64,000 nucleotides of DNA from Streptomyces cinerochromogenes (GTDB taxonomy: Bacteria > Actinomycetota > Actinomycetes > Streptomycetales > Streptomycetaceae), in contig NZ_BMRM01000002.1 in assembly GCF_014648635.1 (NCBI RefSeq), forward strand, positions 310,001 to 374,000, written 5' to 3'. The position numbers and the translations under genes were made by a program. The notes under the pieces were generated by a model. The model saw only the letters and a list, made by a program, of their open reading frames with translations, was not told the DNA's origin and ran no database searches. Below are positions 32,364 to 41,794 of the stretch, piece after piece; positions within the stretch are counted from its first letter, which is position 1, and each line of letters opens with the position of its first letter.

Positions 32364-32698
32364 GCCCCTCCGCTCGCCGGATCGCGCGGAACCGCCCGGA
32401 AACGGAAGCAGTTCCTACGTTTCTTTCCGCGCGGCTGCCCAGCGGCCGTTCCCTGAAACGTGGCGCCGCAAACGGCAGGCGATCCACAAAGGGCTTCTTT
32501 CGGTCACTACCGATCCTGTTCGATCAGAGACGTACGCGACTTGTGTGAAGATCGTGTGGAGGGGGCACTATCACCTGCGGCGCCACCGGGGGCGCACATT
32601 GCCCCAAAGGGGCGTGCGTTGTCAGACGTGCCGACTACATTCGAGAGGACAGGACCGACAGGCTGGACGGGCCGGACACGGTGAGGGGAGGGGACCGC
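32364..32698. other. Divergent promoter region of the STAS and sigma-factor genes
   Basis: 335 bp with lower G+C than its flanks. It must hold promoters for both directions. I could not assign a confident -35/-10 pair or a known operator. Confidence 0.5.
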
Positions 32699-33256
32699 AT
32701 GGCCGGGAAGGACGTACCGCCCCGCTGGGACCGCAAGATGCAGCAGCGGCTCGCGCGCGGTGAGGCGGCCGCCCTCGGCGAGCTGTACGACCGCTTCGCC
32801 TCCCTCGTGCACAGTCTCGCCCACCGCGTCCTCGCCGACGAACAGACCGCCGACGCCGTCACCCGCGAGGTCTTCGCCCACGTCTGGGAGCACCCCGAGA
32901 CCTACGACCCCCGGCAGGGCCCGCTGCGCTCCTGGGTCGCCGCCGTCACCCACCGGGTCGCCGTGCAGCGGCTGCGGGACCGGGAGGAACGGGAGCAGCC
33001 GCGGCGCGAGGAACTGGAGAGCACCGTGCGCCGCGCCTCCGTCGCCGCCCGCGCCGACTACATCGTCCACTCCATGCCGGCCCCGTTGCGCGCCGCCCTG
33101 GACCGGGCCTACGTCCGGCGCCTCGACTACCGGCAGACCGCGGCCGACCTCGGCGTCACCGAGGAGGAGGCCCGCCGCCGGCTCCGCCTCGGCCTCCAAC
33201 TCCTGTCCACCGCCCACGACACCGGCACACCGCCGGGATACCGGGGTGCGGTGTGA
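32699..33256 (+). CDS. ECF-type sigma factor
   Basis: A 185-residue sigma70-family protein with only regions 2 (ALGELYDRFASLVHSLAHRVL... EVFAHVWEHPETYDPRQGPLRSWVAAVTHRVAVQRLRDRE) and 4 (MPAPLRAALDRAYVRRLDYRQTAADLGVTEEEARRRLRLGLQLL). ATG 32699 has GGAGG seven bases upstream; the GTG six codons earlier was rejected on spacing. It overlaps the zinc-finger anti-sigma gene by 4 nt (GTGA), the classic ECF/ZAS arrangement, so that protein should hold it inactive. Confidence 0.9.
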   Translation: MAGKDVPPRWDRKMQQRLARGEAAALGELYDRFASLVHSLAHRVLADEQTADAVTREVFAHVWEHPETYDPRQGPLRSWVAAVTHRVAVQRLRDREEREQPRREELESTVRRASVAARADYIVHSMPAPLRAALDRAYVRRLDYRQTAADLGVTEEEARRRLRLGLQLLSTAHDTGTPPGYRGAV

Positions 33257-34563
33257 CGGGCGCGGGCGGGTTCGAGGCGCGGGACGGGTACGACGAGCAC
33301 GACGGCCGTGGCGGGGAAGGGGGCCGCAGGGACGACGCGCGCGGTGAACGGTCCTACGGCGAACGGCCACACGGTGAAGCCGACTTGAGCACGCCGGGGG
33401 CGGCGGACGAGGGACGGGGTCCGGAGGGTCGGGACGCGGCCGACGGCGGCGGGGCCGGACGCGGTGGCGCCGGCGGTCCCGGTGGCCCCGGCGAGACCGG
33501 CCTCAGCGGTCCCGGTGGCCCCGGTGACGCAGGGCACGACGGAGCCGGCGGGAACGGGCCCGCGCCCGCCCCGCGTATCCCCACGCCCCGCACCTCCGTG
33601 GAGGACAGCGGGGTTCCGCTGCCCGACCTCGCCGACCTGGGGGACCTCGCACCCGTGCCGCTCGACCTGTCGCACGACGTCCTGAAGTCGCTGCTCGGCG
33701 CCTGGGCGCTGGCCGCCTGCTCGGCGGCGGAGACGGCGGCCGTGGAGGAACACCTGGGCGACTGCGGCGCGTGCGCCGACGAGGCCCGTCGGCTGCGCGA
33801 GGCGGTCGGCCTGCTGCACCAGCCGGAGAGCCTGGACCTGGACCCCGGGCTGCGCACCCGCGTCCTGGAGAGCTGCCTGAACCGCCGGCCGCCGCGCATC
33901 CCGGTGCCCGACTGGGCCGCGCCGTACGACGCCGAGACCGCGCGGCTGGACGCGCTGCTCCAGGACTTCGGCGACGCGGAGTGGCACGCGCCGGTACGGC
34001 TGCGCTGGTTCGAGCGGGACACGCAGACGAGCCGTCGTACGACCGTCGCCGGGGTGATCGCGCACCTGCTGTCGGTGGACGGGCTGATCGCCGCCGCGCT
34101 CGGCCTGGACGACCCGCTGGCCCGGGTCGCCGGGGCGGCGGAGCCGGGCTCCACTGGCCCGGCCGGCCGCACGGAGGCGTTCTGGCGGGCCTCCCACTTC
34201 CCGCCGACGCGGTCGGTGCGGGGGCCGTGGCGGGAACAGAGCCACAGCCTGGTGCGGACGGTGTCCTTCACCGGCAGCCACGCGGGCGGTCTCGAGGTGT
34301 CGTACGGCGACTTCACGCTGCCACTGCACGACGCGATGCTGGACCGCGCCTTCGAGTGCTGGGTGCACGCCTCGGACATCGCGGAGGCGGTGGACTACCC
34401 GTACAAGCCGCCGGCGCCGCGCCACCTCCACCGGATGATCACCCTCGCGGCCCGCCTGCTGCCGACGGTCCTCGCCGAGCGCCGCCGCGCGGGCCTGTCC
34501 GCGCCGGGGCCCCGGACCCCGCACCTGGTCCCGGCCGGAGCGCCCGGCCGCAGCCTGCGCCTG
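33253..34563 (+). CDS. Zinc-finger anti-sigma/maleylpyruvate-isomerase-like protein, 3'-truncated
   Basis: Residues 1-115 are a Gly-rich disordered tail. A zf-HC2/ZAS motif follows (SLLGAWALAACSAAETAAVEEHLGDCGACADE, HxxxCxxC), then a DinB/MDMPI-type domain (LLQDFGDAEWHAPVRLRWFERDTQTSRRTTVAGVIAHLLSVDGLIAAALGL... FECWVHASDIAEAVDYPY). Homology-like sequence ends at GRSLRL near 34563. Beyond that point the frame stays open to 35673, but it reads the antisense of purU. The natural C-terminus therefore seems deleted, and the encoded product would be a roughly 806-residue chimera. It should be the anti-sigma factor for the ECF gene. Confidence 0.75.
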
Positions 34564-35370
34564 GCACTCCACGTCGCGCCCGATGGCCACCAGCTGGTCC
34601 GGCGTCACGCCGTGGCCGACGCGCTCGACCTCCTGCTCGATGATCGGTCCCTCGTCGAGGTCCGCGGTGACGTAGTGCGCCGTCGCACCGATCAGCTTCA
34701 CGCCCCGGGCGTGCGCCTGGTGGTACGGCTTGGCGCCCTTGAAGCTCGGCAGGAAGGAGTGGTGGATGTTGATGATCCGGCCGCTGAGCTGCTTGCACAG
34801 GTCGTCCGAGAGCACCTGCATGTAGCGGGCGAGGACGACCAGCTCGACCTTCTCCTCGCGCACCAGCTCCAGCAGCTTCGCCTCGGCCTCCGACTTGGTC
34901 TCCTTCGTCACCGGGATGTGGTGGAAGGGGATGTTGTAGGAGCCCACCAGCTCCTCGAAGTCGGTGTGATTGGAGACCACAGCCGCGATCTCCACCGGCA
35001 GCGCACCGATCCGCGCCCGGAACAGCAGGTCGTTCAGGCAGTGCCCGAACTTGCTGACCATCAGCACGACGCGCATCTTCTGGTCGGCCCGGTGGATCTG
35101 CCAGTCCATGTGGAAGCTGTCACCGATCGCCGCGAAGCTCGCCCGCAGCTTGTCCACCGTCACCGGCGCCTCGGCCGAGAAGTGGACGCGCATGAAGAAC
35201 AGTCCCGTGTCGTGGTCGCCGAACTGCTGGCTGTCCTCGATGTTGCAGCCGGTCATGAACAGATAGCTGGACACGGCGTGCACGATGCCCTTTTTGTCCG
35301 GGCAGGAGAGCGTGAGGACGTACTGGTCGGCCGGTGCGGCGGCGACGGAAGAGGCGGACTGATCGGTCAT
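34558..35370 (-). CDS. purU: Formyltetrahydrofolate deformylase, 3'-truncated
   Basis: PurU hydrolyses 10-formyl-THF to formate and THF, feeding purine synthesis and one-carbon balance. The N-terminal ACT domain is residues 18-95 (YVLTLSCPDKKGIVHAVSSYLF). The formyltransferase domain carries VSKFGHCLNDLLFR, the NIHHSFLPSFKGAKPYHQAHARGVKLIGATAHY core and the active-site Asp in TADLDEGPII. Family-like sequence stops after GRDVECQA (residue 271); the expected last 20 or so residues (the LARA..NGxRTVVF end) are missing. The frame stays open to 33127 through the antisense of the anti-sigma gene. Activity of the shortened or chimeric enzyme is uncertain. Promoter side normal. Confidence 0.85.
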
Positions 35371-35497
35371 GCACCACAGGGTCCCATACCGGCCACCCCG
35401 CAGGGGCCGCCGTCCGCCACGCGGACCCCGGCAGGGCCCCGGGAAGGGCCTCCGCGGCGCCTGGCCGGGACCTCGCCGACAGCTCGCCGGAACCCGG

Positions 35498-35995
35498 TCA
35501 GGACCTCGTCAGGATCCGCAGCACTTCCAGGGTCTTCGGCGCCGCGTCCGGGTCCTCCCCGTCGCTCGCCGACATCCGCACGTGCGCGTCCCGCGCCGCC
35601 CGCACCGCATCCGGCCAGCCCGGGTGGTCCAGGTAGGCGGAGACCGGCGCGTCCGGGCCGACCTGGTGCATGATCCGCAGCACCCGCAGCACGGCGGTGT
35701 CGACGAGCGCCGCCTCCTGCGAGTCCCGGAATATCGTGCCGACGTACTTCTCGGCCGACCAGTTGTCCAGCCAGGTGTCCTCCACCAGCCGGTACACGGC
35801 GTCCGTGACGTCGCCGTAGCCGTCCACACCGGCGAGCCAGACGTCCCGCTGGAACACCGGGTCGGAGAGCATGTGCAGCGCCGAGCGCACGTTGCTGCGC
35901 CACCGCCACCACGGCATGTCGTTCAGGGGCATGCCGCCCATGGTGGAGGAGCGACGGCCGCGACGGGAAGAGTTCTCCGAACCTTGCACGGTCAT
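35498..35995 (-). CDS. Conserved Streptomyces hypothetical protein (SCO4402-like)
   Basis: A 165-residue soluble protein. The core MPLNDMPWWRWRSNVRSALHMLSDPVFQRDVWLAGVDGYGDVTDAVYRLVEDTWLDNWSAEKYVGTIFRD is rich in Trp and acidic residues. I recognise it as the type NCBI calls SCO4402 family, from memory. No catalytic motif is visible and no function is known. ATG 35995 lacks a clear ribosome site; the internal ATGs at codons 19 and 22 are alternative starts. Divergent from the binding-protein gene at 36113. Confidence 0.75.
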   Translation of the reverse strand: MTVQGSENSSRRGRRSSTMGGMPLNDMPWWRWRSNVRSALHMLSDPVFQRDVWLAGVDGYGDVTDAVYRLVEDTWLDNWSAEKYVGTIFRDSQEAALVDTAVLRVLRIMHQVGPDAPVSAYLDHPGWPDAVRAARDAHVRMSASDGEDPDAAPKTLEVLRILTRS

Positions 35996-36112
35996 CGATC
36001 GTACGTTCCTCGCCGCAGGAGCATCACCGGCCCCTCCAATTCACCTCTACGTCACCTTTCGTTGACCGAGGGTCACTCCCGGGTTATCTCTGTGAGGGAA
36101 TCGTGTGGGGGC

Positions 36113-37438
36113 ATGACCGGCAGGCGACGCACCCGCAGCACCTTCCTCCCCGCTCTTCCCCGCCCCGTCCGGGCCGCCGTCCTCACCACGGGCGCCCTGG
36201 CTCTCTGCGCGTCGCTCACCGCCGCATGCGGGGTCGTCCCCGGTGCCACGGGGGGCTCCGGGGACGACCCGGTCAAGGTGATGACCTGGGCCCCCCAGGA
36301 CACCGACGCCACCAACAAGCCGGGCATGCCCGCGATGGCCCGCGCCTACGCGAAGTGGGTCAACGCCCACGGCGGCATCAACGGCCGCCGGCTTCAGGTG
36401 CTGACCTGCAACGACCACAACGACGGCGTGGGCGCCGCCCGGTGCGCCCGGCGCGCGGCGGACGAGAACGTGGTCGCGGTCGTGGGCTCCTACAGCCAGT
36501 TCGGCGACTCCTACCTGGCCCCGCTGGAAGGCGCCGGCATCCCCTACATCGGCGGCTACGGCGTCACCAACGACGAGTTCACCGGCGCCATGTCGTACCC
36601 GGTCAACGGCGGCCAGCCCGCCCTCCTCGCCGGCCTCGGCAAGGCCCTCGCCGCCACCTGCGGCAACATCGCCCTGGTGCGCCCCGACAGCATCGCCGGC
36701 GACCAGCTGCCCGCGATGCTCGACTCGGGCCTGAAGGCGGGCCGGCACGCGGACGCCGGCGACCAGCTCGCCGCCGACGACGCCACCGAGTACGCCGGCC
36801 AGTCCGAGCAGGCGCTGCGCTACGCCACCAGGGACGTGACGAAGAAGGGCTGCGTGGTGCCCGCGCTCGGGGACCGCACGGACACCTTCATGGACTCCTT
36901 CCGGCGGGCCCGCGAGAACTTCCCGGACGTGCGCACCGCGACCGTGCTCGGCAGCGTCGACCAGACCGTGATCAACGCCACGGGCGGGGCGTCGGGGCCG
37001 TACGAGGGGGCGTACATCACCGGCTGGTACCCGGTCGCCTCCGACCGGCGCTGGGACCCGATGAAGAAGGTGATCAACGAGGCGGCCTTCGGCGACAACC
37101 GCATCGACCCCGCGGACGCCGGTGTGCAGACCACCTGGATCGCCTACACCGTGCTCCGGGCCGCCCTGGAGAAGATCGGCGACGGCGAGGTGAGCGCCGA
37201 CGCCGTGCGCCGCACCCTCAACGACGGGCTGCGGGTCTCCACCGGCGGCCTCACCCCGACCCTGCACTGGCCCTACGAGGGCAGGCTCGCCGCGGTCGGC
37301 TTCCCCCGGCTGGTCAACGCCGACGTCACCCTCCAGGTGGTGCAGGACGGCAAGCTGGTCGCGGCCCGCAAGGGCATCGGCGGTGCCGACGGGATCGCCG
37401 ACATGACCTCGACGCTGGAGGACGCGGACGTGTCGTGA
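36113..37438 (+). CDS. ABC transporter substrate-binding lipoprotein (branched-chain amino-acid type, Peripla_BP_6)
   Basis: A 441-residue exported protein. The signal peptide (RRRTRS... VRAAVLTTGALALCASLTAACG) ends at a lipobox LTAAC, so Cys39 should be lipidated; the twin-Arg-rich start may allow Tat export. The mature part is a type I periplasmic-binding fold (KPGMPAMARAYAKWVNAHGGINGRRLQVLTCNDHNDGVGAARCARRAADENVVAVVGSYSQFGDSYLAPLEGAGIPYIGG). No permease or ATPase genes are adjacent, so it is an orphan binding protein or receptor. Ligand unknown. Confidence 0.9.
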   Translation: MTGRRRTRSTFLPALPRPVRAAVLTTGALALCASLTAACGVVPGATGGSGDDPVKVMTWAPQDTDATNKPGMPAMARAYAKWVNAHGGINGRRLQVLTCNDHNDGVGAARCARRAADENVVAVVGSYSQFGDSYLAPLEGAGIPYIGGYGVTNDEFTGAMSYPVNGGQPALLAGLGKALAATCGNIALVRPDSIAGDQLPAMLDSGLKAGRHADAGDQLAADDATEYAGQSEQALRYATRDVTKKGCVVPALGDRTDTFMDSFRRARENFPDVRTATVLGSVDQTVINATGGASGPYEGAYITGWYPVASDRRWDPMKKVINEAAFGDNRIDPADAGVQTTWIAYTVLRAALEKIGDGEVSADAVRRTLNDGLRVSTGGLTPTLHWPYEGRLAAVGFPRLVNADVTLQVVQDGKLVAARKGIGGADGIADMTSTLEDADVS

Positions 37439-37480
37439 CGGGCCCCGGCGCCGACGGAAACGGCTGCGGCTACGGCCGTC

Positions 37481-37513
37481 ACCGTGGCTGCGGCTGTGAC
37501 CGTGGCTGCGGCT
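37481..37513. repeat. Short 18-bp direct repeat after the binding-protein gene
   Basis: ACCGTGGCTGCGGCT occurs at 37481 and 37499, in a GC-rich spacer between two convergent genes; possibly transcription-terminating, not clearly a hairpin. Confidence 0.5.
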
Positions 37514-37549
37514 CCTGCTGTGACCGCGGCGAGGGGGCCCGCCGGGCGG

Positions 37550-39205
37550 TCACAGCTGGGTGGGCTGGCGCTGGGTCAGGCCGTACTTCTGCGCGATCGT
37601 GTTCCACAGCGCCGCCGCCTTCGCCTTCTGCGCGCTGGCGGTGGTGCTCTCCCGGTTGCCGGCCTGGGTCTCCCCGGTGGTGCGGGCGTGCCCCTTGTGG
37701 CAGACCTTGCGGTTCTTGGCCTGGTCGGCCCAGGCCGCGTAGTGGTTGTCGGCCGCGGCGGACGCCTGCCAGGCCTTGGTCAGCGCGGCCGTCAGGTCGG
37801 CGTTGCCCGGCAGCTTGTCCACGGACAGCTTGCCGAGCCGGGTGACCAGCTGGCCGCGCTGCCCGGCCGCGTCCCGGAGGTCGGCCGCGGCCCGGTCGAG
37901 GTTGTCGCACCGCCTGACGTCGGACACCGCCTGGATCACCGAGGACCGGCTGCTGCCGCTGTCCGCGAGCAGCTTGTCCAGCTCGACCGCCTGTTCGCGG
38001 GCGGGGTCGACGGTGGGCGAGGCGGAGTCCTGGGTGGCCGGGGACGCGGCGGCGACCGTCTTGTCGTCCCCGCCCTTGCCCTTGTCGCCCCCGGCGCTGA
38101 GCAGCGCGCCGGCGCCGACGCCGAGCACGACGAGGCCCACGCCGACCGCGGCGATCAGCGGCACCCGCGACCGTGCTCCGCGCCGCCCGCCGCCGCCGTC
38201 GTCGTACGCCCCTTCGTCGTACGACGACTGCGCCGGGCGGTACGACACCGGGCCCGGGCCGGGGTAGGCGTCCGGCTGCTGGACGCGCGGGAGCTGCTGG
38301 GTGGAGCCGGCCGGACCGTCACCGCCGGCGGGGCCGCCGCGGAAGAGGTTGTCGAACTCGGCGGGCGGCTGCCGGTCCGCACCCTGCCCCTGCCCCTGGG
38401 CCTGGGCCTGGGCGGTGTAGGGCGGGATGTACTGGGTGGCCTCGGCGTCGGAGGGCGCGGGCGCCGCCTGGCGGGGCACCTGGCCCAGGTACCGGGTCTC
38501 CTCGCCGGCCGACTCCGGCGGCAGCGCGCCGGGCGTCACGGGCGGGAGGTACTGGGTGGCCGCCTCGTGGACGGAGGCCGCCGCCGGGTCCGCGGGGACC
38601 GGCGGTATGTACTGGGTCGCGCCGTCGGCCGGTCCGGCCTGCACCGGCGGTATGTACTGGGTCGCGCCGTCGGCCGATGCGGCCGGCACCGGCGGCAGGT
38701 ACTGGGTCGCGCCGTCGGCCGTCGGGGGCAGCGGGGCGGCCGCGGGCGGGTACGGCTGCTGAGCGTGGGGCGCCTGCTGCGCCTGGTGCTGCTGGTAGGC
38801 GTCGGGGGCGCCGTACGCGGACTGCTGAGCCGCCTCGTAGCCGCCGGGCGCGGGCTGACCGCCGCCGTAGGGGGTTCCGGGACCGCCGTAGGCCGGCGCC
38901 TGGCCGCCGTACGACGGGGCCGGGGCGCCCTCCGGGGGCAGCGGGCCGGGGTTGGCGGCGGACGGGGGCTGCTGCGAGCCGGTCCACTGCGGGGCCGCCG
39001 ACGAGGCATGGCCCTGGCCCTGCTCGGGAGGTGCCTGCCGGCCGGGACCCCAGGAACCGTCCCAGGCCTGGCCGCCGGCCGGGCCCGCGGGGGCGGGCGT
39101 CGCGGTCATGCCCGGCAGCAGGGGCTCGCCTCCGTCGGAGGGCAGCACGATGCCTTCGCGCGCGGGCCGCGCCGAGGGCTCCTCGCCCTGTCCACTCTGC
39201 GTCAC
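37550..39205 (-). CDS. Membrane protein with repeated ATQY(L/I)PP motifs in a disordered cytoplasmic region
   Basis: A 551-residue protein in three parts. Residues 1-345 are disordered, rich in Pro/Gln/Gly/Ala, and contain five ATQY(L/I)PP motifs plus a degenerate ETRYLGQ. A single membrane helix follows (SRVPLIAAVGVGLVVLGVGAGALL). The outside C-terminal domain of about 180 residues is predicted helical with two cysteines (RRCDNL, VCHKGH). TQ-centred repeats look like phospho-Thr docking sites for FHA proteins, an inference prompted by the many Ser/Thr kinases of Streptomyces. No enzyme motif. Ribosome site and neighbours unremarkable; function unknown. Confidence 0.8.
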   Translation of the reverse strand: MTQSGQGEEPSARPAREGIVLPSDGGEPLLPGMTATPAPAGPAGGQAWDGSWGPGRQAPPEQGQGHASSAAPQWTGSQQPPSAANPGPLPPEGAPAPSYGGQAPAYGGPGTPYGGGQPAPGGYEAAQQSAYGAPDAYQQHQAQQAPHAQQPYPPAAAPLPPTADGATQYLPPVPAASADGATQYIPPVQAGPADGATQYIPPVPADPAAASVHEAATQYLPPVTPGALPPESAGEETRYLGQVPRQAAPAPSDAEATQYIPPYTAQAQAQGQGQGADRQPPAEFDNLFRGGPAGGDGPAGSTQQLPRVQQPDAYPGPGPVSYRPAQSSYDEGAYDDGGGGRRGARSRVPLIAAVGVGLVVLGVGAGALLSAGGDKGKGGDDKTVAAASPATQDSASPTVDPAREQAVELDKLLADSGSSRSSVIQAVSDVRRCDNLDRAAADLRDAAGQRGQLVTRLGKLSVDKLPGNADLTAALTKAWQASAAADNHYAAWADQAKNRKVCHKGHARTTGETQAGNRESTTASAQKAKAAALWNTIAQKYGLTQRQPTQL

Positions 39206-39405
39206 CGGGACTCCTACTAATGGGGGACCTTGTGAATCGTCGGGTCACGCTACCGGGTCCCCCGAGCCGCGTGCCACGCAGCTCAGGACGCGACCTCCTT
39301 CCCTGTGACGGCAGTAACACATCCGTCCCGCATTGCGCTGTTCACGGCACCCGGCGCACCCCGGGTGCCGTTTCCCTTCCGTTCACGCCCGCGCGGGGCC
39401 GGTGT

Positions 39406-40791
39406 TCACGCGGCCTGCTGGAGGTCGAGGCGCGCGCCGAACTCCCGTACCACCGCCTCCTCACGGAAGGGCTCCAGGCGCTGCTGGAGGTCCTCCAGGT
39501 ACTCCGCGCCCCGGTTGGAGCGGAGCGTCTCCAGCAACTCCACCGCTCTCATACCGGTGTTGCAGGCCTGCTCGATCTCGCGCTGCTGCACCTGGGCCGT
39601 GGCGAGCAGCACGTAGCCGATGGCGCGCCGGCGGGCCCGGGACTCGGGGTGCCCGGCGAGCGACTGCTCGGCGTACCGCGCCGCCTGCTCGGGCTGGCCG
39701 AGGTCGCGGTGGCAGTGCGCCAGCTCGTCGGCGAGGTACGCCTCGTCGAAGTGACTGATCCACACCGGGTCGTCCCCGCTGGCGCCGTCCGCGCGTTCCA
39801 TCGCGTCGACCGCCCGCCCGCCTGCCGCCTGTGCGGCGCGCACGTCGCCGAGCAGGGCGTGACCGCGCGCCTCGGCGGCATGGAACAGCGCCTCCGCGCG
39901 CGGGGTCACATGCCCGCGCGCCCCTTCCTGCGCCGCCCGCGCCAACTGGGCGATCTCGCGCGGGTTCCCGAGCTGCGCGGCGAGATGGCTCATGGAGGCG
40001 GCGAGGACATAGCCGCCGTACCCGCGGTCCCCGGCGGCCTGCGCGAGCCGCAGCGACTGGATGTAGTACCGCTGCGCGAGGCCCGGTTGGCCGGTGTCGA
40101 CGGCCATGTACCCGGCCAGCTCGGTCAGCCGGGCGACGGCGGCGAAGAGTTCCCGGCCGACCGTCTCCCGGTACGAGCCCGCGAGCAGCCCGGAGACGAC
40201 GCTGTTGAGGTAGTGCACGACGACCGGGCGGACGTGCCCGCTGCCGTACTGGTGGTCGAGGTCCACCAGCGCCTGGGTCATGGACCGCACGGCCGCCACG
40301 TCGGCCTGGCCCACGCGCGGGCCGGCCTGCCGGGCCACCTGGGCGTCCGGTGCCGAGATCAGCCAGTCGCGGCTGGGCTCGACCAGCGCGGAGGCGGCGA
40401 CGGAGGAGCCGGACAGGAAGTCCCGGCGCCCCACGTCGCTGCGCCACAGCTCGCAGACCTGCTCGATGGCCCCCAGTACCGTCGGCGAGAACTGGAGACC
40501 GACCCCCGAGGCGAGGTTCTTGCCGTTGGCCATGCCGATCTCGTCGATCGTGACCGTACGGCCGAGCTTGCGCCCGAGCGCCTCGGCGATGATCGCCGGG
40601 GCCCGGCCCCGCGGCTGCTGGCCGCGCAGCCAGCGGGCCACGGACGTCTTGTCGTAGCGCAGGTCGAGCCCGTGCTCGGCGCCGCACATGTTGACCCGCC
40701 GGGCCAGCCCGGCGTTCGAGCACCCCGCTTCCTGGATGAGTGCCTGCAGCCGTTCGTTCGGCTGCCTCGCCACGAGAGGCCTTGCGGCCAT
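39406..40791 (-). CDS. HTH-TPR transcriptional regulator (NsdA-like)
   Basis: A 461-residue protein. The N-terminal HTH (NERLQALIQEAGCSNAGLARRVNMCGAEHGLDLRYDKTSVARWLRGQQPRG... IIAEALGRKLGR) is followed by DFLSGSSVAASALVEPSRDWL and about six TPR-like helical pairs (residues 190-450). This matches the Streptomyces NsdA/NsdB group that restrains antibiotic production and sporulation; direct targets are poorly defined. The start is ATG 40791. A palindrome of the catabolic-operator type (40874-40888) lies 83 bp upstream, which may or may not be meaningful. Confidence 0.85.
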   Translation of the reverse strand: MAARPLVARQPNERLQALIQEAGCSNAGLARRVNMCGAEHGLDLRYDKTSVARWLRGQQPRGRAPAIIAEALGRKLGRTVTIDEIGMANGKNLASGVGLQFSPTVLGAIEQVCELWRSDVGRRDFLSGSSVAASALVEPSRDWLISAPDAQVARQAGPRVGQADVAAVRSMTQALVDLDHQYGSGHVRPVVVHYLNSVVSGLLAGSYRETVGRELFAAVARLTELAGYMAVDTGQPGLAQRYYIQSLRLAQAAGDRGYGGYVLAASMSHLAAQLGNPREIAQLARAAQEGARGHVTPRAEALFHAAEARGHALLGDVRAAQAAGGRAVDAMERADGASGDDPVWISHFDEAYLADELAHCHRDLGQPEQAARYAEQSLAGHPESRARRRAIGYVLLATAQVQQREIEQACNTGMRAVELLETLRSNRGAEYLEDLQQRLEPFREEAVVREFGARLDLQQAA

Positions 40792-40873
40792 GTGCTACCC
40801 CCTGCGTTACGGTCCCTGGAACGCTGCGGTCCTCCGGAGCACGGATGTTCCGGCCGGGAAGATCACTGCCCAG

Positions 40874-40888
40874 CTGACATACCGTCAA
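40874..40888. promoter_or_regulatory. Possible extra copy of the operator (site F)
   Basis: CTGACATACCGTCAA contains the core TGAC-N5-GTCA, as in sites A-E. It lies between the NsdA-like regulator and the prim-pol-like gene, outside the catabolic region, so it could be a chance match. Confidence 0.3.
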
Positions 40889-41050
40889 TGCGTGACATGT
40901 GCGGTTTGCCGGGGTAAAGACGGTTGCCCCCCATCCCTGGCTACCCACCTCACTCCCCGTCTCCTCCCACGCGCCCCCGGACGTGCACCCATGCGCCCCG
41001 ACTGCGGAATCGATGCTCCTCCCCCGCGCGCGGTACAGCCGTAACTCCAG

Positions 41051-41740
41051 GTGAGTGCGGGAGTTGAGTGGGACGTGGAAGAGACGATCGCGGGCGCCCA
41101 GGACAGTCAGATGGCCGGTCACATTCCGCAGCAGCGCGGCGAATCGCTGCTGGAGACCGCCGTACGGTACGCCGAGGAGCGGCACTGGGACGTGTTCCCG
41201 GGCACCTGGCTGGAAGCCGTCGACGGGATGCAGCGCTGCTCGTGCGGTGACGCCTCCTGCCCTGCGCCGGGTGCGCACCCCACGCGCCCCGACTGGGCGA
41301 CGCAGGCGACCGGCAGTGCCACCGTCGCGCGCCGGATGTGGCACAAGCAGCCGACGGCGTCGATCCTGCTGCCGACCGGGCGGACCTTCGACACGCTGTC
41401 CGTCCCGGAGAGCGCGGGCTTCCTGGCGCTGGCCCGGATGGAGCGGAGGGAGCTGACGCTCGGGCCGGTCACGCTGACGCCGGACCGGCGGATGCACTTC
41501 TTCGTGCTGCCCGGCGCCTCCGCGAAGGTCCCGGACCTGGTGCGCAAGCTCGGCTGGTCCCTGTCGTCACTGGACCTGGTGGCGCAGGGCGAGGGCGCGT
41601 ACGTCGCCGCTCCGCCCACGCGGTTCGGGTCGCGGGGGGCCGTGCAGTGGGCCTGCCGGCCGACGCCTGCGAACCGGTGGCTGCCGGACGCGGAGGAGTT
41701 GATCTCACCGCTGGCCTATGCGTGCGGGAGGGATCGGTAG
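41051..41740 (+). CDS. Bifunctional DNA primase/polymerase N-terminal domain-like protein
   Basis: A 229-residue protein resembling the stand-alone prim-pol N-terminal domain proteins common in Streptomyces: LLETAVRYAEERHWDVFPGTWLEA, a Cys cluster CSCGDASCPAPGAHPTRPDW, TASILLPTGRTFDTLSVP and a C-terminal LDLVAQGEGAYVAAPPTRFGSRGAVQWACRP. The family's replicative role is unproven when the rest of the primase is missing, as here. The start is uncertain: GTG 41051 has only a weak ribosome site, and ATG 41111 is possible. Confidence 0.7.
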   Translation: MSAGVEWDVEETIAGAQDSQMAGHIPQQRGESLLETAVRYAEERHWDVFPGTWLEAVDGMQRCSCGDASCPAPGAHPTRPDWATQATGSATVARRMWHKQPTASILLPTGRTFDTLSVPESAGFLALARMERRELTLGPVTLTPDRRMHFFVLPGASAKVPDLVRKLGWSLSSLDLVAQGEGAYVAAPPTRFGSRGAVQWACRPTPANRWLPDAEELISPLAYACGRDR

Positions 41741-41794
41741 CCGGTTCGCCCACTCGTCTGCCGGGTCACTGCGATGCGGCGGCTGCGGGCGTGT

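Noticed and set aside
34564..35673. C-terminal half of the open frame of the anti-sigma gene as a genuine domain
   Set aside because: It is exactly the antisense of purU and has the low-complexity composition of a shadow frame.
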